Positions 1 to 4,269 of a stretch of 5,343 nucleotides of DNA are shown here, piece after piece. Location of the stretch: positions 3,711 through 9,053 of the forward strand of contig DUIP01000097.1 of NCBI GenBank assembly GCA_013330285.1, read 5' to 3'. The position numbers and the translations under genes were made by a program. The stretch is from Candidatus Poseidoniaceae archaeon. Its GTDB lineage: Archaea > Thermoplasmatota > Poseidoniia > Poseidoniales > Poseidoniaceae. How positions within the stretch are numbered: position 1 is the stretch's first letter; each line of letters begins with the position of its first letter. The notes beneath the pieces are model-generated. The model was not told the DNA's origin and searched no databases. It saw only the letters and a list, made by a program, of their open reading frames with translations.

Positions 1-1905
1 GTCATTCTACGGTTCGAGGAGAACTTGCCGAACGAAGGCTGTGAAGAATTGCAACCAAGTTCCTTGACCATTCAAGGAGCATGGGACCCTTGTACGAGCG
101 TTCCTGGAAACGATCACTTCAGGCTAAAGATGACCAATAACGCAAACGGCTTCTCCTTGATTGGACGCACTTCACTGACCGTGGACGACCAGATTGTCTA
201 CACAAGTGAGATCAACCCGGTCACTGGCGAAATTGTGCCAAAGCCAATGATTGTCACAGGACAACTCCAAGACGAACTTGGCACCAACCTCACCAACCGA
301 AACATCCGAGTCAGCTATGAGATGATCAATGGTCAATCCAATCCAACTTCCTGCCAAACAGGCATGACGGACATGGATGGCCGGTACTCAATCCTCTGTC
401 CGCTCTCTGACGTGATGGCAGGCAAGGCAAAGGTCAGCGTCACGTACTCTTCGTACGACAACAATGATGCATACAGGTACGAGAACAAGACCGTTCAAAC
501 AGAATTCGACGTGTTCTCAAACTCAACCCTTTCCATCAGTGAAGTTGGACCGTTCAAGTCCAGCGTAGAATCTTGGACCGCTCCAAATGGTTCCAACTAC
601 CCTGTGCTTTACCTCAAGGAATCCTACCACATCGATGCTAAGTTGACCCAATCCAACGGTCAATTTGTTGGTGGAAAGTGCCTCAACATTTACCTCGACC
701 CTGATCAGAACGTCCGCCCAGTTTCGACCATCCGTACCAGCGAAATCGATGGTACAATCGAGTGGTTCAGTGGCGACCCAAGTCAAAATCCGACCCTGAA
801 AGGTGTTGAAACAACCGGTGGTAAACTGGAAGGATTCAGAACGTTGAGAATTGCCTTTGAGCCAGATGTCAATGTACCAGGCGGCTGCGACAAGGACACT
901 TCGAATGTCTTGAATGGTTCATTCGTGGACATGGACATTCTTGTGCGATCCCGAGTTGACCTGCAAGTGAAGCAAACATGGAGCCATCTTGCTGGAAACG
1001 GACTTGACAACGGCGAAGCCGTCATTGGTTCAGTTGCCCTCTTGCGTGACCGACTTGACCTTGCTGTTGAAAACGAAGAGGTGTGGTTCGTTCGCCAATA
1101 CTGGTCTGACGAAACCGCAGAGTGGATTGTCGAAGGAACGAACAAGTCGAAAACCAATGAACAAGGTGTAGCGGACTTCGAATGGGCCTTTGCAGGAACC
1201 ACCTGTGACGGAGAACCATGTGAAGGACAATGGCGCATCATCGCCTACTATCCAGGCTCGACCTACTTCGCTGAGTCACAAGACAACATCACACACGAAC
1301 TTGTGTATGAATTACGAACAACAGTTGATGCACAAGCCGGCTTCTTCACTCCTGCAAAGAGCATGGCTCTTGGTGTGCTCTTGATGGCCCTCTTGATCGG
1401 TGGTGCGATTTACTACCAGCGAGCACAAGAGCGACGTCAGGTTCAGGCCCTGAAGGGTATCCTCACAGATACGATGATGCAGCTTGAGGCCAGCAACGAA
1501 TACATTGCAGCCATCTTTGATTGCTACAAGAGTTTGGTGAAGCACTTCAAGCGATATGGCTTCATGAAGAAGGTGTATGAGACGACACGTGAATTCGAGT
1601 CTGCTGTTCGTGCAGCCTTCAACATGGTTCCAGCCGAGCAACTCAGCGACTTCCTCTCGATCTTCGAAGAGGCCCGCTACTCAGACCACACCATCGACGC
1701 ATCTCACCGTGACCGAGCAATGCAAACACTGCAGACCATCGTGAGTTCGTTGACCGTCGCACTTGGTGAAGAAGGTAGCGTCACTCGAAAGGAATTGGTT
1801 GGCTTGTATGACAAGCAGACCAAGGCCGGAGAGTTCGTTGCAGCCGATGGCACCGTTCGTCAAGCAGGTATTGTCGAAGGCGAAGGCTCCGATTTCAAAA
1901 TTTGA
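1..1905 (+). CDS. Cell-surface protein, Ig-like ectodomain + TM helix + DUF4129-like tail (5' partial)
   Basis: The frame is open from the first base, so the N-terminus lies upstream; TTG at 25 is only the first in-window candidate and probably not the start. The visible part is 634 residues. Residues 1 to about 450 are beta-rich with Ig-like/carboxypeptidase-regulatory-like stretches (for example VTGQLQDELG, then TDMDGRYSI). They carry about seven N-x-S/T sequons and cysteines in close pairs such as CDGEPC at 1204-1221. One hydrophobic helix (residues about 454-474, nt 1360-1422) is followed by QRAQERR, so the tail should be cytoplasmic; it has no sequons. Residues about 500-583 (YKSLVKHFKRYGF, TTREFESAVR, FEEARYSDH) resemble DUF4129, a domain often found with transglutaminase-like and MoxR/DUF58 systems. 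The topology is well supported. The DUF4129 call comes from pattern memory, and the function is unknown: adhesion, envelope assembly or signalling are all possible. Confidence 0.8.
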   Translation, partial: VILRFEENLPNEGCEELQPSSLTIQGAWDPCTSVPGNDHFRLKMTNNANGFSLIGRTSLTVDDQIVYTSEINPVTGEIVPKPMIVTGQLQDELGTNLTNRNIRVSYEMINGQSNPTSCQTGMTDMDGRYSILCPLSDVMAGKAKVSVTYSSYDNNDAYRYENKTVQTEFDVFSNSTLSISEVGPFKSSVESWTAPNGSNYPVLYLKESYHIDAKLTQSNGQFVGGKCLNIYLDPDQNVRPVSTIRTSEIDGTIEWFSGDPSQNPTLKGVETTGGKLEGFRTLRIAFEPDVNVPGGCDKDTSNVLNGSFVDMDILVRSRVDLQVKQTWSHLAGNGLDNGEAVIGSVALLRDRLDLAVENEEVWFVRQYWSDETAEWIVEGTNKSKTNEQGVADFEWAFAGTTCDGEPCEGQWRIIAYYPGSTYFAESQDNITHELVYELRTTVDAQAGFFTPAKSMALGVLLMALLIGGAIYYQRAQERRQVQALKGILTDTMMQLEASNEYIAAIFDCYKSLVKHFKRYGFMKKVYETTREFESAVRAAFNMVPAEQLSDFLSIFEEARYSDHTIDASHRDRAMQTLQTIVSSLTVALGEEGSVTRKELVGLYDKQTKAGEFVAADGTVRQAGIVEGEGSDFKI

Positions 1906-1919
1906 AGTTGACTTAGGTT

Positions 1920-1953
1920 CGTAAGGGGGGCCTCTTTTGGGGCCCTCCTTACG
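1920..1953 (+). terminator. GC-rich hairpin after the surface-protein gene, possible 3'-end signal
   Basis: Bases 1920-1932 pair with 1941-1953: 13 bp including one G-U, with an 8-nt loop TCTTTTGG. It begins 14 nt after the stop codon and sits before the next gene. No T-run follows, so it is neither a bacterial intrinsic terminator nor a classic archaeal T-rich terminator. It could instead protect the 3' end of the mRNA or act on the next gene's leader. The pairing is seen directly; the role is inferred. Confidence 0.45.
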
Positions 1954-2000
1954 CCTCTATCGCCTTAACCTTCAAGGAGCAGATGTGCTGTGGGAGCATC

Positions 2001-2444
2001 ATGGACGATTGGAAGCAACTCATCGGCGAAGCAATGCAAATTGAAACAACTGACACGATTGCAGCATTCAAAATTTACGAACGAGCGGTTTTTGCAGGCT
2101 TAACAACCGCGCAGAATCTGCTCGACGACGTTGAAGCGGCGCAAATTATTGAAGCGATCTATGGGGCCTTAGTCGCCTACTCGCAGACCGTCATGCTTCG
2201 AATGAAAGCAGAAGACCCAGAGATTGGCGGCGTTGATCACGCTTTCAGAGCCGGACAGGCTTACGGGGTTTCGTGCGTGCTCAACCACCTCATTGACAAA
2301 CTCACAGACATCACAGGCGGTACAGAACTTGGGGCAATGGATGCTTTTTCAGATACTCTTCACGACGAGATCATCATTCAAGGCCGTGCTGCAGGCTTAA
2401 CGGTCGAACTGCTTGACGCCCAAGGCGATATCCTTCTTGAGTGA
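2001..2444 (+). CDS. Hypothetical acidic, mostly helical protein upstream of rpl18e
   Basis: I do not recognise this protein. From ATG 2001 it has 147 residues, is rich in Asp/Glu and Ala, and has no signal peptide, membrane helix or metal-binding cysteine pattern, so it is probably cytosolic. It reads as amphipathic helices (for example TIAAFKIYERAVFAG and AQIIEAIYGALVAYSQ). A short C-terminal part, AGLTVELLDAQGDILLE, may form a beta hairpin. The start is uncertain: ATG 1983 adds MCCGSI and has AAGGAG 3 nt upstream, while ATG 2001 has GGGAG 4 nt upstream and gives the more natural MDDWKQ N-terminus. Neither SD spacing decides it. It sits on the same strand as rpl18e but is separated by a structured 140-bp spacer, so it is probably not in that operon. 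Coding is supported by an intact frame with typical composition and no better frame on either strand. Confidence 0.7.
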   Translation: MDDWKQLIGEAMQIETTDTIAAFKIYERAVFAGLTTAQNLLDDVEAAQIIEAIYGALVAYSQTVMLRMKAEDPEIGGVDHAFRAGQAYGVSCVLNHLIDKLTDITGGTELGAMDAFSDTLHDEIIIQGRAAGLTVELLDAQGDILLE

Positions 2445-2464
2445 CAAGAAACGCCCCTTGTCGC
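2441..2464 (+). terminator. Hairpin overlapping the stop codon of the hypothetical gene
   Basis: GTGACAAG (2441-2448) pairs with CTTGTCGC (2457-2464): 8 bp including one T-G wobble, with an 8-nt loop AAACGCCC. It includes the TGA at 2442-2444. It may mark the 3' end of the upstream transcript. No T-run follows, so the terminator role is inference. Confidence 0.3.
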
Positions 2465-2493
2465 AAACCACCGCCGTTCGTGGAAAACCGTGT

Positions 2494-2529
2494 CACTGCG
2501 ACGCGGAGAAGCGACCAACCGCGTCGGTG
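2494..2529 (+). other. Bulged stem-loop in the spacer before rpl18e
   Basis: CGACGCGG (2499-2506) pairs with CCGCGTCG (2519-2526). CAC (2494-2496) continues the stem with GTG (2527-2529) across a two-base TG bulge, giving 11 bp in all with a 12-nt loop. It lies just upstream of the ATTGATA element, so it would not be in an mRNA starting downstream of that element. It more likely belongs to the 3' end of the preceding transcript or is a DNA-level feature. I recognise no known RNA family. Confidence 0.35.
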
Positions 2530-2530
2530 C

Positions 2531-2537
2531 ATTGATA
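2531..2537 (+). promoter_or_regulatory. Candidate TATA-like element for the rpl18e operon
   Basis: ATTGATA lies in an otherwise GC-rich spacer, 54 bp before the rpl18e ATG. An archaeal TATA box placed here would put the transcription start near 2560, giving a leader of about 25 nt that holds the GAGG ribosome site at 2574-2577. The same heptamer occurs at 4239-4245 before the next surface-protein gene. It is not a consensus TATA box and no clear BRE is visible, so confidence is modest. Confidence 0.35.
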
Positions 2538-2584
2538 ATGGGATGGCGAGTCGGCGAATTGCTTCAAAGCATCGAGGGAGTCAA

Positions 2585-2950
2585 ATGAGCAATCCGACAC
2601 GAAAGACAAACGCACGACTGGTTGATGTCATCAACCAGTTGAAAGCCCAGTCGCGTGACACCGGAGCAGCTGTTTGGCGAGATGTGGCCATGCGACTCTC
2701 TAAGAGCCGCAAAAATTGGGCGCAGCCGAACTTGAGCCGTGTGAGCCGCTATGCCCCCGAGGGTGCAACCATCCTCGTTCCAGGCAAGCTGCTCGGCTCA
2801 GGTGAATTGTCTGCTAACCACACCATCGCCGCCTACAGTGTTAGCACCGGTGCACGTGAGAAAATAGAAGCCGCTGGAGGTCGAGTTGTGACCTACGGCG
2901 AGCTGATGAACGAAAACCCAACAGGCACGGGGGTTGTTATCCTTGGATGA
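2585..2950 (+). CDS. rpl18e: 50S ribosomal protein L18e (eL18)
   Basis: This 121-residue protein is a large-subunit component shared by archaea and eukaryotes and absent from bacteria. Family hallmarks are the N-terminal TNARLVDVINQLK, W-R-D-V-A-x-R-L (WRDVAMRLSK), the central VPGKLLGSGEL and the C-terminal GRVVTYGEL; length matches archaeal homologues. ATG 2585 is chosen because the conserved N-terminus begins there and GAGG at 2574-2577 lies 7 nt upstream. The frame runs open back to 2441, but that upstream part does not look like the family. It is the first gene of the rpl18e-rpl13-rps9-rpoN cluster, and its stop overlaps the start of rpl13, suggesting translational coupling. Confidence 0.95.
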   Translation: MSNPTRKTNARLVDVINQLKAQSRDTGAAVWRDVAMRLSKSRKNWAQPNLSRVSRYAPEGATILVPGKLLGSGELSANHTIAAYSVSTGAREKIEAAGGRVVTYGELMNENPTGTGVVILG

Positions 2951-3428
2951 AACAACCTACGTCTTTGACGCTGATGGCCTTATCATGGGCCGTCTCGCAT
3001 CGGCCTCCGCAGATATTCTGCTCAAGGCTGCTCGTGAGCACCGTGATGACAAAGTCATCATCATCAACGCAGAGAAAGCAATCGTTTCCGGACGACCACG
3101 CTCTGTCCTCAACACCTACCACGCAAAGTATGAGTTGAACCACGCCCGTAAGGGTCCGTTCTACCCACGTATGCCTGACATGATCCTCAAGCGTGCAGTT
3201 CGTGGTATGTTGCCATACCAAAAGAAGTCCAGTGGCCGCCGTGCTCTTCGAAACCTTCGGGTCGAAATCGGCTGCCCTGCTCACCTTGCAGGCGATCTAC
3301 CTGAAGGTCACCAAAACGGTGACGTCAGCAAGATTCGCAAGGGAATGCCTGAGCGATTTATTCGCTTAGGTGACATCAGCGCCGACCTCGGCGCGCCAAC
3401 CCACCGCTGGGACGGAGGTGAGCAATGA
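2943..3428 (+). CDS. rpl13: 50S ribosomal protein L13 (uL13)
   Basis: This is a universal large-subunit protein. The conserved core is clear: DADGLIMGRLAS at the N-terminus, VIIINAEKAIVSG, then KGPFYPRMPDMILKRAVRGM with LPYQKKSSGRRALRNLRV, the archaeal-type signature around the RGMLP motif. Length is 161 residues, slightly longer than many archaeal versions because of the C-terminal extension. No ATG is available upstream of the conserved N-terminus: ATG 2986 would cut into the domain. The start is therefore TTG 2943 (MDETTYVF, 8-nt overlap with rpl18e) or TTG 2934 (three residues longer, 17-nt overlap). There is no clear SD beyond GGGGG at 2929-2933, so translation probably depends on coupling to rpl18e. 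The 3' end overlaps rps9 by ATGA. Confidence 0.95.
   Translation: MDETTYVFDADGLIMGRLASASADILLKAAREHRDDKVIIINAEKAIVSGRPRSVLNTYHAKYELNHARKGPFYPRMPDMILKRAVRGMLPYQKKSSGRRALRNLRVEIGCPAHLAGDLPEGHQNGDVSKIRKGMPERFIRLGDISADLGAPTHRWDGGEQ
3414..3421 (+). promoter_or_regulatory. Strong Shine-Dalgarno site for rps9
   Basis: GGAGGTGA is an eight-base complement of the archaeal 16S 3' tail (CACCUCC core). It lies inside the end of rpl13, 3 nt before ATG 3425 and 6 nt before ATG 3428. It shows that this organism uses SD-led initiation for internal operon genes. Confidence 0.75.
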
Positions 3429-3862
3429 TGGCTCGCAAAAAGCAAAAGTCAGTTCAAACCTCTGGAAAGCGCAAGACAGCCGTCGCACGAGCATCTGTGA
3501 AGGCAGGTAAGGGACGAGTTCGTGTCAACAGCGAACCGATCGAAATCTTGCAACCTTCCCTTGCACGACGCAAGGCAATGGAACCACTGATCATCGCTGA
3601 TGCAATGAACCGCCTCAGCAAGGTTGACATCACCATCACCACCCTTGGCGGTGGAATCATGGGTCAATCAGACGCCATCCGAACCGCAATTGCACGTGGA
3701 CTTGTCCACTACAACGGTGGAGCAGAAGGCATTGACGAAGAACTTCGAGACGAATACCTACGCTTCGATCGTAGCCTTTTGGTGAACGATCCACGGCGCA
3801 AGGAACCAAAGCACCAACTCGGTCGTGGTGCTCGCCGAAAGAAGCAAAAGTCGTATCGATGA
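3425..3862 (+). CDS. rps9: 30S ribosomal protein S9 (uS9)
   Basis: This small-subunit protein of 145 residues matches uS9 throughout: TSGKRKTAVARASVKAGKGR near the N-terminus, GGGIMGQSDAIRTAIARGLV in the middle, DRSLLVNDPRRKEPK, and the basic tail ending KSYR. In uS9 this tail reaches the decoding centre and touches P-site tRNA. The N-terminus has a few extra basic residues compared with short archaeal forms. Two adjacent ATGs (3425 and 3428) are possible; 3425 overlaps the rpl13 stop as ATGA, and its spacing from the SD resembles that of rpoN. The stop TGA forms part of the rpoN ribosome site, so the two genes are tightly linked. Confidence 0.96.
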   Translation: MMARKKQKSVQTSGKRKTAVARASVKAGKGRVRVNSEPIEILQPSLARRKAMEPLIIADAMNRLSKVDITITTLGGGIMGQSDAIRTAIARGLVHYNGGAEGIDEELRDEYLRFDRSLLVNDPRRKEPKHQLGRGARRKKQKSYR

Positions 3863-3868
3863 GGTGAT
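3861..3868 (+). promoter_or_regulatory. Strong Shine-Dalgarno site for rpoN
   Basis: GAGGTGAT complements the archaeal 16S 3' end over eight bases and ends 3 nt before ATG 3872. Its first two bases are the last two of the rps9 stop codon, so termination and re-initiation are physically coupled. An ATG at 3867 inside it opens only a two-codon frame. Confidence 0.75.
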
Positions 3869-3871
3869 GAA

Positions 3872-4075
3872 ATGATTATTCCAGTACGATGTTTTAGTTG
3901 CGGTGCTGTTATTGCACACAAGTGGGAAGAATTCAAGGAACTCAAGGCTGCTGGTCTTGACGACGCTGAAGCTCTTGACAAAGTTGGCTTGATGCGCTAC
4001 TGCTGCCGCCGAATGTATGTGGGTCACATTGACCTCATCTACGAGGCTGCACCGTTCAGCGCTTCGACTCAGTGA
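3872..4075 (+). CDS. rpoN: DNA-directed RNA polymerase subunit N (Rpb10 homologue)
   Basis: This 67-residue zinc-binding subunit of archaeal RNA polymerase is equivalent to eukaryotic Rpb10 and unrelated to bacterial sigma-54, which shares the symbol. It is part of the assembly platform with RpoD, RpoL and RpoP. The family signature is complete: MIIPVRCFSCG with C7 and C10, then RYCCRRM with the adjacent pair C44-C45, the atypical CX2C...CC zinc site. The middle part (WEEFKELKAAGLDDAEALDKVGL) and the length are typical. It follows rps9 with a 9-nt gap. The usual next gene in many archaea, rpoK, does not follow; a tRNA gene starts 27 nt downstream. Confidence 0.97.
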   Translation: MIIPVRCFSCGAVIAHKWEEFKELKAAGLDDAEALDKVGLMRYCCRRMYVGHIDLIYEAAPFSASTQ

Positions 4076-4086
4076 GTCTCGATAAA

Positions 4087-4187
4087 GAAGATCAGAACAC
4101 GGGGGCCCGTGGGTTAGCTTGGCCTATACTTGGCGGCTGGGGGCCGTCAGACCCCAGTTCAAATCTGGGCGGGCCCACCTGATCTTC
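4087..4187 (+). repeat. 9-bp inverted repeat bracketing the tRNA gene
   Basis: GAAGATCAG (4087-4095) is the exact reverse complement of CTGATCTTC (4179-4187). In a precursor RNA these arms would form a helix just outside the acceptor stem, separated from it by 7 nt on the 5' side and 2 nt on the 3' side. The match is seen directly. A role in pre-tRNA folding, processing or transcript ending is inferred. Confidence 0.6.
4103..4177 (+). tRNA. tRNA-Pro, anticodon GGG
   Basis: A full cloverleaf can be drawn. The acceptor GGGCCCG (4103-4109) pairs with CGGGCCC (4170-4176), with discriminator A4177. The D arm has GG at 4121-4122 for positions 18-19, and its innermost pair is a T-T mismatch. The anticodon stem GGCGG/CCGTC (4132-4136/4144-4148) has one G-U. 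The loop CTGGGGG (4137-4143) gives anticodon GGG at 4139-4141, with G37 as expected for proline. The variable loop is 4 nt; the T arm CCCAG/CTGGG has loop TTCAAAT. No intron is present. The gene encodes ACC and then T, so the CCA end must be completed after transcription. It reads CCC and CCU codons. It begins 27 nt after rpoN and may be cotranscribed with it. Confidence 0.93.
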
Positions 4188-4210
4188 CTGATGTCTAGGA
4201 GTTTGAACAC

Positions 4211-4228
4211 CCAGTCATAGATGACGGG
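4211..4228. promoter_or_regulatory. Imperfect palindrome upstream of the beta-helix gene, possible operator
   Basis: The core GTCAT-AG-ATGAC (4214-4225) is a perfect 5-bp inverted repeat with a 2-nt centre. CC and GG at the outer edges extend it past one mismatch to 18 bp. It lies about 10 bp upstream of the ATTGATA element and 42 bp before the next start codon, where a dimeric regulator or upstream activator could bind. As RNA it could form only a small hairpin. Function is inferred from position. Confidence 0.3.
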
Positions 4229-4238
4229 GACCCTTTGG

Positions 4239-4245
4239 ATTGATA
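4239..4245 (+). promoter_or_regulatory. Candidate TATA-like element for the beta-helix gene
   Basis: ATTGATA is centred about 28 bp before ATG 4270. That is near the TATA position expected if transcription starts at or just before the start codon, giving a leaderless mRNA; no SD is visible before this ATG, which agrees. The same heptamer precedes the rpl18e operon. It is not a strong TATA consensus. Confidence 0.35.
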
Positions 4246-4269
4246 TGGAAGGCACTGAAAGATTCGACC

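Noticed and set aside
783..1241. 152-codon open frame on the minus strand inside the surface-protein gene
   Set aside because: Its Ser/Arg-rich composition is that of an antisense shadow, and the plus-strand frame has clear domain structure and continuity.
2441..2584. A longer rpl18e starting at GTG 2441, giving 48 extra residues
   Set aside because: The extra N-terminus is Arg/Pro-rich, unlike the family, and overlaps the spacer hairpins; the conserved start of L18e and a GAGG site point to ATG 2585.
3864..3870. GTGATGA, which matches an archaeal C/D-box RNA box C
   Set aside because: It is explained by the rpoN Shine-Dalgarno sequence; I found no suitably placed box D and guide arrangement.
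4087..4187. Bulge-helix-bulge splicing site or tRNA intron
   Set aside because: The anticodon loop is uninterrupted and the flanking pairing lacks the two 3-nt bulges around a 4-bp helix.
4178..4269. Attachment site of an integrated element next to the tRNA
   Set aside because: No second copy of the tRNA 3' end and no integrase gene appear in the window.
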